DNA from: Chitinophaga sp. E66
Lineage (GTDB): Bacteria > Bacteroidota > Bacteroidia > Chitinophagales > Chitinophagaceae
Direction: 5' to 3'
NCBI GenBank assembly: GCA_019285755.1
Contig: CP079103.1
Coordinates: forward strand, 434,001-498,000
Length of the DNA stretch: 64,000 nt
In this document: positions 52,763 through 62,570 of the stretch, piece by piece
Layout: each line of letters opens with the position of its first letter
Numbering within the stretch: the stretch's first letter is position 1
Translations under genes and position numbers: made by a program
The notes under the pieces: generated by a model
Databases searched by the model: none
Told to the model about the DNA's origin: nothing
Seen by the model: the letters and a program-made list of their open reading frames with translations, nothing else

Positions 52763-53762
52763 GTGCTACATACAGGCCAGTGCGGCGATTTCTCCGCAGC
52801 AGAGCTTCGTAGGGAACTACGAGCCGCAACTGCTCCCGCTCGATGAGCGCAACCTCCTGCGCGCGCAGGAGCCGGGGTACGCGGGGTTCATTCCGCCTAA
52901 TAGCCTGCGCCGTATGAGCCGGCTGCTCAGAATGGGCCTCGCCGCTGCACTGCAATGTTTGCGTAATGCAAATGCTCAGGTTCCCGGAGCTATCATCACC
53001 GGTACAGGCCGTGGCAGCCTGCAGGATACGGAGAAGTTCCTGCACGATATTCGTACCTATGAAGAAACGGCCCTCAATCCCACGCCTTTTATTCAATCCA
53101 CCTATAACTCCGTCAACGGACTGATTGCCCTGCAGCAGCAATGCACGGATTATAACAATACCTTCGTGCACCGGGGCTTCTCTTTCGAGCACGCCCTGCT
53201 TGACACGATCCTGCAGATCCAGGAAGGCGCGCAGAGCGTCCTCACCGGGGGCTTCGATGAAATGACGAATGAACATCATTACATCAAAAGCCGTATCGGG
53301 TACTGGAAAGCGGACCTGACCCAACCTGCGGAGTTGCTGGCTTCCGGTACGCCCGGAACCATCGCAGGAGAGGGCGCAGTATTTTTCCTCATCGGTACGC
53401 AGGCTGCTGACGTAGAACTGAAAGGCATGCAAATGCTGTATAAACCGCAACCAGCCCAAGTTTCGGCAGCACTTTCACTGTTCCTTGCACAACGGGGAGT
53501 GAAGGCGGAAGAAATTGACCTGCTGGTCAGTGGCCGTAGCGGAGATACCCGTTTCGACCATTTCTACGATGGGGTGGACGCAATGGCATCATCCGCATCA
53601 AGAATCCACTTCAAGCAATTCTGCGGTGAATATGATACCGCGGGCGCTTTCGGTATGTGGACTGCGCAGCAGGAAATGCTGGCGGGGCGATATAAGAACG
53701 CTTTGGTGTATAATCATTTCTTCGGAGAGCAGCATACACTTATGCTCCTGCAACGTAATTAA
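52752..53762 (+). CDS. ketosynthase chain-length-factor-like protein without active-site Cys
   Basis: Intact 336-residue frame. NSLRRMSRLLRMGLAAALQCL and IITGTGRGSLQDTEKFLHDI match the N-terminal ketosynthase fold. Where the Cys loop should be, the sequence is FIQSTYNSVNGLIALQQQ, with no Cys. No HGT-type His block is seen. It probably dimerises with the preceding ketosynthase as a chain-length factor, as in aryl-polyene clusters. Last gene of the operon. Confidence 0.82.
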   Translation: MEIKCYIQASAAISPQQSFVGNYEPQLLPLDERNLLRAQEPGYAGFIPPNSLRRMSRLLRMGLAAALQCLRNANAQVPGAIITGTGRGSLQDTEKFLHDIRTYEETALNPTPFIQSTYNSVNGLIALQQQCTDYNNTFVHRGFSFEHALLDTILQIQEGAQSVLTGGFDEMTNEHHYIKSRIGYWKADLTQPAELLASGTPGTIAGEGAVFFLIGTQAADVELKGMQMLYKPQPAQVSAALSLFLAQRGVKAEEIDLLVSGRSGDTRFDHFYDGVDAMASSASRIHFKQFCGEYDTAGAFGMWTAQQEMLAGRYKNALVYNHFFGEQHTLMLLQRN

Positions 53763-53781
53763 GGGAAACCAAACATATTAT

Positions 53782-53820
53782 AAAGCCGCCACCGATGACT
53801 GATCGGGGCGGCTTTTTCTT
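53782..53820 (+). terminator. terminator of the dialkylresorcinol operon
   Basis: AGCCGCC / GGCGGCT stem then TTTTTCTTT, 20 bp after the last stop. Confidence 0.85.
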
Positions 53821-53863
53821 TAGTCAATGTGGGTATTGGAAACGGGAAAGGGTAAGTTCGGCA

Positions 53864-54484
53864 TTAAGATCTTTTCATGAGCCCGGGGAGATTCGGGTTA
53901 GCCCGATACCCCGTCCACGCTTCGATCTGATCCAGATCAGACGTGATACGCTTTAATTCTTTGTCAACGTTGTTGAACCTGATCTCGAGGAGATTGAAAC
54001 GAGTGTGGACGTTTTCAAACATCGTATCAACATCATCAAATCGCCGGTCGATTTCATTGAAATGCTGGTCAATTGCCTTTAATCGCAGATCAATTGCTTT
54101 GAACTGCTGATCGATAACATCAAATCGCAGGTCGATTTTGTTGAACCGCTCATCGACTTCATTGAACCTGATGTTAATAGTTTTCAGTTCCGCTTCAATC
54201 GCCCTGATTCGCTGATCCATTAATACAAAGTCATTTTTGAGCGTTTCGATTCTGCTATCGAAGTAGTCCTTGAGCGAAACGATTTTGCCCTCTAAATCTA
54301 CTTTGAGCGAAACGATTTTGCCCTCCAAATCTTCTTTGAGCGTCACAATTCTACCCTCCAAATTTACATTCAGGGCATCTACTCGATTGTGGAGCGATTG
54401 ATTGTTTTCCCTGATGGTAGTCGTCATTCTCGACTCCATTTCTTTCAATGCTAATAAGACTGTTTGTGTTTCCAAAATTGACAT
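53864..54484 (-). CDS. heptad-repeat coiled-coil protein
   Basis: Intact 206-residue frame, hydrophilic, no signal or membrane segment. Two repeat blocks: LEGKIVSLK-type (residues 43-72) and a run of about ten 7-residue units of the form RFxxIDx (for example RFNEVDE, RFNKIDL, RFDVIDQ, RFDDVDT), with 21-bp periodicity in the DNA. The C-terminus is short and non-repetitive (WTGYRANPNLPGLMKRS). It will form a long coiled coil. Function unknown. Confidence 0.75.
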   Translation of the reverse strand: MSILETQTVLLALKEMESRMTTTIRENNQSLHNRVDALNVNLEGRIVTLKEDLEGKIVSLKVDLEGKIVSLKDYFDSRIETLKNDFVLMDQRIRAIEAELKTINIRFNEVDERFNKIDLRFDVIDQQFKAIDLRLKAIDQHFNEIDRRFDDVDTMFENVHTRFNLLEIRFNNVDKELKRITSDLDQIEAWTGYRANPNLPGLMKRS

Positions 54485-54573
54485 TTTTTTGTGTTAATGA
54501 TGGAAGCAATTACGTTATTTTTTTAACACAGAAAATTTATTCAGTAATTATTTTTTGAAAATAAATGATTCTG

Positions 54574-55140
54574 TTACTCAAATAAAGTTTGTTTCCAGAT
54601 TCCCGTAATGTCCAGCCCTAGCGTATTTGCGCTATCATGTAGCAGCGCTATGTACTGATGTTTGTCTAATGACTGAAATGATGCGATATATAATGTCTGG
54701 CCAGAAGAGATATTTTCTAATCCGATGCAAATGGCTTCATTCAATTGGCCGGAATTTAGCAACTGCTGAAGTATTTCGATATTCTTTCGGGACCAGGTGT
54801 GTGTACGTAAAATGGAGGTGACGCTTTCCACATCTTTAGGAAATTTCTCAGAATAAGAGATAGCATATCGGATATCTTCAAGAAGCGGTGCTTTCTTCTG
54901 ATGCCTTTTCTCCCATGCATAAGTCCAGGAGGTAGCGACCGCAAGGGCAATAAGTCCTAGCAAAAGCATAAAGGTGACGCCTGTCTTGAGGAGGCCGATT
55001 GCAAACAGCACCAGGAATGTTGCGAATAGAATTTGCCAGCGTTTAGGCTCACGTGCCGTTGCCTTCCGGAAGCCCGGCCGGATCGCGGCGTAAATGAGCA
55101 GGATTTGCAAGGGAATGAGGAAGGAATATAGCGTTGTCAT
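54574..55140 (-). CDS. membrane protein of unknown function
   Basis: Intact 188-residue frame. Two or three N-terminal transmembrane helices (LYSFLIPLQILLIYAAI; WQILFATFLVLFAIGLL; VTFMLLLGLIALAVATSWTYAW), then a soluble helical domain of about 105 residues (EKFPKDVESVTSILRTHTWSRKNIEILQQLLNSGQLNEAICIGLEN). No family recognised. Confidence 0.65.
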   Translation of the reverse strand: MTTLYSFLIPLQILLIYAAIRPGFRKATAREPKRWQILFATFLVLFAIGLLKTGVTFMLLLGLIALAVATSWTYAWEKRHQKKAPLLEDIRYAISYSEKFPKDVESVTSILRTHTWSRKNIEILQQLLNSGQLNEAICIGLENISSGQTLYIASFQSLDKHQYIALLHDSANTLGLDITGIWKQTLFE

Positions 55141-55238
55141 AGATATGGATAGGACTTTATAGAAGGTACGGGATTCTTAAAATTGTCGTCAGATTTTCCT
55201 GCGTGCGTACAGTTTATCACCTTATAACGTGATTATTT

Positions 55239-55264
55239 GAAAAAGCGCCCCGGTTGGGGGCGCT
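55239..55264 (-). terminator. terminator of the M14 peptidase gene
   Basis: On the minus strand AGCGCCCCC / CCGGGGCGCT stem followed by TTTTTC, just after the stop at 55269. Confidence 0.8.
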
Positions 55265-55268
55265 CACA

Positions 55269-57020
55269 TCACTTTACTACTCTGAACACCGGGTACCGCA
55301 TAAATCCCGGTTCGTTCCACGGCGACTGGCGATACACGAAATTCAATTGTGCGGACGCGCTCTTAGCAAAGGCAGTGTCCGTTGCACGGCGAGATTCCAG
55401 GGCCTGCCGTACTTCCGGATGCCCGCGCAGGAATTCTCCCGCCGTGTCCTCAAACACATAAGATGAATATCCTTCCTTCTGCCCTAATACCGCATCGAAG
55501 AAGTTCCAAGCCAGGAATGCGTCTGCGCCTCCCGGTTCCAACGTCTCCACCAGATAGCGGTTGGCGGTCTGGTTCATGGGAATTAAATAATCGCCCTTTC
55601 TGAACGAAATTTTTGTTTTGATACGCTCGTCTTCACGCCGTAATGGAAATAGTGTTTCTCATAAGGCGATGTGGCAGTTTTGAAGTCGTTGATCGTGTAA
55701 GTCTCCACTTCGATGGCCGTATCACGATCCAGGCGGCGCATTTGCACTTTATTTCCCTGCAGCAGTTCGATCACGGCCCACCACCCCTGTGGTATGATGT
55801 AGGCCTCCGGCCTGGTCACAAAGTTCCCTGGTATGAAATCGTTGAATATGCGGATCTGTTTCTCGTAAGGCTTGGAACGGTCGTAGTACAGCCGCGGCAG
55901 ACCGGACACTTCGCTGGGTTTATAGCCAGCCTGGTAGCCCTTAAAAGTATACCACTGCGGCTTATTCATATCGGGTTCCCAGCTCAGGGGAACCTCTCCT
56001 GCGTTCTAACGGCTGCTTTCGTGGCATCGCGGATGGCTTTGATCCGGGCGCTGTTCTCGGACGTAAAGCGGATAAAGCACTCCATCAGGGCATAGGTGGC
56101 CTCCACGCGCTGCTTATAGGGTTTAAGCATGTGGGTTTCCGGCACAAAGCCGAACGTGTGGAAAAGGGTGGTATAACCGCTGGAATAACGGGGCCGTCGG
56201 CGAAGGCAGTCCACCCGCTGTCGGGCGTTGGCCCGAAATGATTGACATAGGGAAGGAGGTCATACCCTTTTTCTTTCATCATGGCATATAGCGCCGGCTC
56301 GAAGGTATCGTGGAGGTAGGCGCCCATGGGGCCTCCGAGTTTACCGTATTGGGTGGCCAGTAAGGTCATTACGTGCTGATAATCAGCGCCATTGCTCACA
56401 TGGTTATCCACGAATACGTCCGGGTCGGTGAGATGGTATATCTGGTGGAATGTCCGTGCGTTGCGGAGTCTGCTTTGATAAAATCCCTGTTGAGATCCAG
56501 GTTCTGGGCATTTCCCCGGGAGCCGAATGCGTCGGGGCCGTTTTGGTCTACCCGGTAGAATTCATTCCGGTTGAGGGCGCCGCCGATATTGTACAGGGGA
56601 TGATGGCGAGGGTCACATTAGCCGGAAGCTTCTTTTTGCCCTGGCAGAGGTCGCGTACGAGCATCATGGTGGCGTCGATACCATCGGGCTCACCGGGGTG
56701 GATGCCGTTGTTTATGAGGATAATACGGCGGTTTTTGCGGTGCAGGCTGGCATAGTCGAAGTCACGGTCGGGGAAAGGGTAACCAGGTGAAGGGGGAACC
56801 CTGCGTCGGTAGTACCGATTTCGCGGATATGGAGCTGCGGGAAGCGGCGGACGAGCATCTTCCAGTATGCGATACATTCGGCATAGGTGACGGTCTCCCG
56901 GGCGCCGGTGCGTTCGTATTTGGTGGTAAGATCCTGGGCTTCAGTGGTTTGGGTTGAAATGGCCAGGCAGGCGGCGAGGAGGCTGGAGCGCCATTTTCGG
57001 TTTAGATTGTTGAATATCAA
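55269..57020 (-). CDS. secreted M14-family metallocarboxypeptidase (frameshifted)
   Basis: Signal peptide WRSSLLAACLAISTQTTEAQ. Zinc ligands: the HPGE of INNGIHPGEPDGIDATMML, and the later DNHVSNGADYQHVMTL His. GGALNRNEFYRVDQNGPDAFGSRGNAQNLDLNRDF is the substrate-binding block. The C-terminal third (FVPETHMLKPYKQRVEATYALMECF, then a beta domain with PRLYYDRSKPYEKQIRIFNDF and TANRYLVETLEPGGADAFLAWNFFD) is the extension seen in Bacteroidota members. About 580 residues. Breaks near 56770, 56570, 56440, 56190, 55990 and 55615. Hydrolyses C-terminal residues from peptides outside the cytoplasm. Confidence 0.9.
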
Positions 57021-57128
57021 TGGTTAATGATTTGATTGTTGATAGGTGGTGTAAATATACGGCAATGGGCGGCATGCTGGTACCCTGCGGTCAGGAAACG
57101 GCATGGAAACGGTAAGCCTCCGGATGAG

Positions 57129-57183
57129 ATAAGCCGCCTATAAACCGCATATAAACCGTATATAAGCCGTATATAAGCCGCCC
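57129..57183. repeat. five tandem 11-bp repeats
   Basis: Units ATAAGCCGCCT, ATAAACCGCAT, ATAAACCGTAT, ATAAGCCGTAT and ATAAGCCGCCC follow without gaps. The period equals about one helical turn. Located between rpsT and the M14 peptidase gene, about 110 bp upstream of the latter's start. Confidence 0.85.
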
Positions 57184-57209
57184 TAATTATTAGGGCGGCT
57201 TATATACGG
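57167..57209. repeat. 43-bp palindrome (21-bp arms, 1-bp centre)
   Basis: The left arm (57167-57187) is the exact reverse complement of the right arm (57189-57209); the centre is a T at 57188. The left arm is formed by the last two 11-bp repeat units plus CTAAT. There is no T-run, so it is not an ordinary terminator. Confidence 0.9.
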
Positions 57210-57372
57210 TTCAAACCCGGCTTATAAGCGGGATATATGCGCGTTAATTTATGGGCGGGCTAGCCAAAGGATGCCACAGCATGGCATTTGTCATACTGTT
57301 TGGTAATTTATGTCATGATTTAGAAGGGAGGAGTAGGGAAGCGGGAAGTGGCAGATGAGACAGCCGGGCATG

Positions 57373-57403
57373 AAAAAGCCCTTCCCGTATTGCAGGGAAG
57401 AGC
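57373..57403 (-). terminator. terminator of rpsT
   Basis: Minus-strand stem AGCTCTTCCC / GGGAAGGGCT with one mismatch, then TTTTTC, about 28 bp after the rpsT stop. Confidence 0.75.
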
Positions 57404-57430
57404 TGAAATATTAGTTCAACAGCCTGATAA

Positions 57431-57684
57431 TTAAGCCAGTGCGTTTACCTTAAGGGTAAGCTTGCTTTTCAGGTTAGCTGCTTTGTTCTTGTGGATAACG
57501 TTACGTTTAGCCAGCTTGTCAATCATGGACAGCACTTCCGGAAGGTTCTCGGTAGCAGCTGCTTTGTCGGTCAGCTTCTTCAGATCCCGCATGGCATTAC
57601 GGGTTGTTTTCCCGTAGTAACGGTTACGTTCATTACGCGCTCTGCTCTGACGTACGTCTTTTTCGTTGCTTTATGGTTTGCCAT
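57431..57684 (-). CDS. rpsT: 30S ribosomal protein S20 (frameshifted)
   Basis: MANHKATKK at the start (57684), then after adding one A to the AAAAA run near 57658 the rest reads [60 protein letters not shown] and [15 protein letters not shown], stop 57431-57433. About 84 residues, the usual S20 size, with the family's [16 protein letters not shown] end. An early frameshift in an essential gene is best explained as a sequence error. Confidence 0.93.
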
Positions 57685-57709
57685 TGTATAAATTTCAAGT
57701 TTCGGACGG

Positions 57710-57740
57710 CAAAGGTATGTTTAATCTTTGGATAAACAAA
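57710..57740 (-). promoter_or_regulatory. rpsT promoter (Bacteroidota type)
   Basis: On the minus strand TTTG (57737-57740), a 19-bp spacer and TACCTTTG (57710-57717), an exact TTTG-N19-TAnnTTTG arrangement, 25 bp upstream of the rpsT start. Confidence 0.75.
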
Positions 57741-57899
57741 AATAAAACTCGGGAAATCCCTGATTCATCGGGATCTTACCTTCTTTCACGATGCAAAGGT
57801 GTTAAAAAAGTGAAACCCCGCCCACGTTTTCCACCCTGTAAATCCCGTAAAAAGCCCGCAAAATCCCAAATCTTTAGCGATATTTGCAATCCCGTAACA

Positions 57900-57907
57900 T
57901 ATTTTTG
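57900..57907 (+). promoter_or_regulatory. probable -7 box of sucA
   Basis: TATTTTTG matches TAnnTTTG, 49 bp before the sucA start. A TTTG lies upstream but at 13 bp, closer than usual. Confidence 0.4.
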
Positions 57908-57956
57908 GTGTTATAGGTTAAAGCAGAAACAAAGACCAAGCTTAAATTCGTTGTAA

Positions 57957-60703
57957 ATGAAGGACTTTTCGTTTGTCACCAACTCGCACCCGGCGTACAT
58001 AGAGTCGTTGTACAATGCGTACCGCGAAGATCCGGCCTCGGTAGACCCGGAATGGATCAAGTTTTTGAAGGATTCGACTTTGCAGTGAGCAACGCCAACG
58101 GGAAAGCAGGCGCCGCCACAACCGGCACCACCGCTCTGGGAGTTTCGAACGAACAGCTGACCAAGGAACTGGGCGTTTACCGCCTCATCCAGGCCTATCG
58201 CAAGAAAGGCCACCTTATCGCCAAAACCAATCCCATCCGGGAAAGAAAAGACCGCCACGCCAATCTCGATCTCGCCCATTTCGGCCTCACCGATGCCGAT
58301 ATGAAGACTGAATTCTATGCCGGTCAGATCGTAGGCCTCGGCAAAGCCTCCCTCGAAAAGATCGTAGCGCATATCAAAGAAATCTATGCCGGTAAAGTAG
58401 GCATCGAGTTCACCTATATCAACGACCTGAAGAAGATCGAATGGCTGCAGAAGGAAATGGAAACCACCCTCCGCAAACCCCTCGCCGCAGACCAGAAGAA
58501 GCGCGTGCTCACCAAACTGAACCAGGGCGTGATGTTCGAGCAGTTCCTGCATACCAAGTACATCGGCCAGAAACGCTTCTCCCTCGAAGGTGGTGAAACC
58601 ACCATCCCCGCGCTCGACGCCATGATCAATACCGCCGCAGAATACGGTGTGAAAGAAGCCGTGATAGGCATGGCCCACCGCGGCCGCCTTAACGTGCTCG
58701 CCAATATCCTCGGCAAAACATACGAACAGATATTCTCCGAATTCGAAGGCACCGCCATCCCTGATACCACCATGGGCTCGGGCGACGTAAAATATCACCT
58801 CGGCTTCCGCGCAAGCATCCAGACGCCCGCGGGTAAAGAAGTAAACGTTCAGCTTACCCCCAATCCCTCCCACCTCGAAGTGGTAGACCCTGTGGTAGTT
58901 GGCTTCGCGCGTTCCAAAGCCGATGTAATCTATAACAGTGACTACGACCAGATCCTCCCCATCCTCCTCCATGGCGACGCCGCCATCGCAGGACAGGGCG
59001 TGGTATATGAAGTAGCCCAGATGAGCAAGCTCCGCGGTTATTACACCGGCGGTACCATGCATTTCGTCATCAATAACCAGATCGGCTTCACCACCGATTT
59101 TGAAGATGCCCGTTCCTCCGACTACTGCACCAGCGTAGCCTCCATCGTTCAGGCGCCCGTATTCCATGTGAACGGCGACGATGTGGAAGCCACCGTGAAA
59201 GTAGCCGAGATCGCCACGCGCTATCGCCAGGAATTCAATTCCGACATCTATATAGATATGGTCTGCTACCGTAAGCACGGGCACAATGAGGGAGACGATC
59301 CCAAGTTCACCCAGCCCAAGCTGTATGAAGCCATCGAGAAGCACGCCAACCCGCGCGAGATCTATTCCAAACAACTCATCGCCAACGGCGACGTTGACGC
59401 AGCCATCGCCCAGGAAATGGAAAAAGCCTTCTGGAAAGACCTCCAGGAACGGCTCGATAATGTAAAACAGCACCCGCTGCCCTACAAATACCAGCAACCC
59501 GAAGTATGGTGGCAGGAATTGCGGAAATCCACGCCGGAAGATTTCGTGAAATCCCCCGACACCGCGATCTCCAAAGAAGAGCTCGAAAAGCTCTTCGCCG
59601 ACATCATGGCCATCCCTGAAGGGTTCAAGCAATTGCGCAAGATCGAAAAACTCCTGAAAGACAAGCAGAAGCTGTTTGCTGAGCAGGGGCTGCTCGACTG
59701 GTCGTCCGGCGAATTGCTCGCCTACGCCAGCATCCTGGGTTCCGGTAAGGACGTTCGCCTCAGCGGTCAGGACGTGAAACGGGGTACTTTCTCCCACCGC
59801 CACGCCGTGCTTCGCAGCGAGGAAACCGACGAGGAATACAGCCGCCTGAGCCGTATCAGCGAAAACCAGGGCAAATTCCGCATCTATAATTCCCTGCTCA
59901 GCGAGTTCGCTGTGCTGGGCTTTGAGTATGGATATTCTATCGCCAACCCCAACGCGCTCACTATCTGGGAAGCGCAGTTCGGCGATTTCATGAATGGCGC
60001 GCAAACGCTGATCGACCAGTTCATCACTTCCGCTGAAACCAAATGGCAGAAGCAGAGCGGCCTGGTGATGCTGCTGCCGCATGGTTACGAAGGCCAGGGC
60101 CCCGAGCACTCGAGCGCCCGCCTGGAACGTTTCCTGCAGCAATGTGCCGAATACAACATCTTCATTACGAACTGTACGACCTCGTCCAGCTTCTTCCATG
60201 CGCTGCGCCGCCAGCTGGCATTGCCTTTCCGCAAGCCGATGATCAACTTCTCGCCCAAAGCGAACCTTCGCCACGTGCGTAGCTACAGCCCCGCTGCCGA
60301 ATTCACCCAGGGCGGTTTCAAAGAGGTGCTGGACGATCCGTTCATCACTGAGCCGGCCCGCGTGAAGAAAGTGCTGCTTTGCTCCGGCAAGATGTACTTT
60401 GACCTGAGCGAAAAGCAGATGAAGGAAGACCGGAAGGATGTGGCCGTTGTTCGCCTAGAACAGCTTTATCCGCTGCCGGTCGCGCAGCTGGAGGCTATCC
60501 AGGCGAAATACAAGGGCGCCACCTGGTTCTGGGTGCAGGAAGAGCCCCTGAACATGGGCGCTGCCGGATTCCTGCAGATGAACCTCAAACAGTTCAACTA
60601 CGGCGTAATCTCCCGCAACCCCAGCGCCGCCACGGCAACGGGTTACGGCAAGGTGCACGCACAAGAGCAACAGGAAATCATCGATACCGCATTCAATATT
60701 TAA
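57957..60703 (+). CDS. sucA: 2-oxoglutarate dehydrogenase E1 component (frameshifted)
   Basis: Thiamine-diphosphate-dependent decarboxylase of the TCA cycle. The start MKDFSFVTNSHPAYIESLYNAYREDPASVDPEWIKFFEGF at 57957 needs one T added near 58062. Then IGMAHRGRLNVLANILGK, YHLGFRA, NPSHLEVVDPVVVGFARSK, LLHGDAAIAGQGVVYE, MHFVINNQIGFTT, the TPP/Mg block YRKHGHNEGDDPKFTQP, and VMLLPHGYEGQGPEHSSARLERFLQ. About 915 residues, normal length. E2 follows 95 bp downstream. Confidence 0.96.
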
Positions 60704-60798
60704 TAGAAAGTAAAATAAAAAGGGAGCCACGCTAACCGGAATCCCCTTAATTTTACCCATGAATTTTTAACGTTACTTATTACGGGAGGGTTATACAC

Positions 60799-62364
60799 AT
60801 GATCATCGAAGTTAAAATACCTCAGGTAGGAGAATCAATCAGCGAAGTGACCATCGCTAAATGGCTGAAGAAGAACGGCGAATTCGTGAACCAGGACGAC
60901 GTGCTCTGCGAAATGGAGTCCGAAAAGGCCACCCTGGAGCTCACCGCGGAGAAATCCGGTGTGCTGAAGATCGTAGCGGAAGAAGGCGCCACCATCAACA
61001 TCGGTGACGTTGCCGCTACTATCGACACAGACGCCAAAGGCGACGCTCCCCGCAGCCTGCTGCGCCAGCCGCTGCCGCCGCTCCTGCTCCCGCGCCCACC
61101 CCTGCACCTGAAGCCGCACCGGCCGCACCCGCATCCAACAAAGGCACGATCGATATCAAGGTACCTACTGTAGGCGAGTCTATCAGTGAAGTAACCCTCA
61201 TCAAATGGATCAAGCAAACCGGCGAATACGTGGAAAGGGATGAAGTGCTCTGTGAGCTGGAGTCCGAAAAAGCCACCTTCGAGCTGAACGCCGAAGAAGC
61301 CGGTGTCCTTAAAACCATCGCTAAAGAAGGCGACACGCTGCATATCGGCGACGTAGCCTGCCAGATCGATACCGCCGCCGCCCGTCCTGCCGGCAAAGCG
61401 CAACCCGCTGCCCACGCCGCCGCTGCCGCTCCCAAAGCCGCGCCCGCTGCCCAGCAGGCCCCTGTTACTTCCATCCCCAACGATGTGAAGGCCAGTCCCG
61501 TTGCCGCCGCCGTGATCGCCGACAAAAAGTGGACCCCGCCAGCATCAAAGGCTCGGGCGCTCATGGCAAGATCATGAAAGACGATGTGCTCGCCGCGCTG
61601 GAGAACCCCGGTGTAGCCCTCGGTAAAGAGCTCTTCGCCCGCACAGACCGTCGCGAGAAGATGAGCAACCTCCGTAAGACCGTTTCCCGCCGCCTCGTAG
61701 AAGCCAAGAACACCACGGCCATGCTCACCACGTTCAACGAGGTGGATATGACCAACATCATGGCTATCCGGGCTAAATACAAAGAAACCTTCAAGACCGC
61801 CCATGGCGTGAACCTCGGTTTCATGAGCTTCTTCACCAAAGCCGTATGCTTCGCCCTGCAGGAATTCCCGCAGTGAACGCCTACATCGACGGAGAAGAGA
61901 TCGTATATCACGACTATTGCGATGTTTCCATCGCCGTATCCGCGCCCAAAGGCCTGGTGGTTCCCGTGATCCGCAATGCTGAAAGCCTCGGTATGGCAGA
62001 CATCGAGAAGAAAGTGGTGGAGCTGGCTACCAAAGCCCGCGACAGCAAGCTCACCATGGAAGAAATGACCGGCGGTACCTTCACCATCACCAACGGTGGG
62101 GTATTCGGCTCCCTCATGAGCACACCCATCATCAATATCCCGCAATCCGCCATCCTCGGCATGCACAAGATCCAGGACCGCCCCATGGCGGTGAACGGAC
62201 AGGTAGTGATCCGCCCCATGATGTACGTAGCCCTCAGTTACGACCACCGCATCATCGATGGCCGCGAGTCCGTAAGCTTCCTCGTTCGCGTGAAAGACAT
62301 GCTGGAGAACCCCGAACAGCTCCTGTTCGGCAAGGATCCCGTGAAAGCGCTGCTGAAAGTATAA
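60799..62364 (+). CDS. sucB: dihydrolipoamide succinyltransferase E2 with two lipoyl domains (frameshifted)
   Basis: Two tandem lipoyl domains: [25 protein letters not shown] with lipoyl Lys in [11 protein letters not shown] (about residue 42), and after an Ala/Pro linker [23 protein letters not shown] with [11 protein letters not shown]. Next a peripheral-subunit-binding segment ([24 protein letters not shown]) and the catalytic domain ending [17 protein letters not shown] (His and Asp-Gly). About 520 residues. Breaks near 61055, 61530 and 61870. The start has a strong GGGAGG upstream (about 60784), unusual in Bacteroidota. Confidence 0.95.
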
Positions 62365-62385
62365 TTTACCGTAATAGTATATCGC

Positions 62386-62416
62386 AAAGGGGCTCCCATA
62401 ACGGGCAGCCCCTTTT
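62386..62416 (+). terminator. terminator of sucAB
   Basis: AAAGGGGCT / AGCCCCTTT stem followed by TTCTT, 22 bp after the sucB stop. Confidence 0.8.
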
Positions 62417-62570
62417 TCTTAAAATAAATTTCACATTGCAATCACCCTCTTTTACCCTCCTTGTACCTGTAACCATAACAGCGTGGCAGTACCACAGAAC
62501 GACGTGAGATCAACTATGTAGAGAATTAAGGGCGATTACCAGCACTCGTGCGCATAGCTTCTAAAAGCCG

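Noticed and set aside
53864..54484. Phage tail-fibre or tape-measure protein
   Set aside because: No neighbouring phage genes, and the protein is short with simple heptads only.
57911..60274. 787-codon open frame on the minus strand across sucA
   Set aside because: It is the antisense shadow of a conserved E1 gene with strong codon bias; the translation shows no family features and a biased composition (Gly/Val/Phe/Glu-rich).
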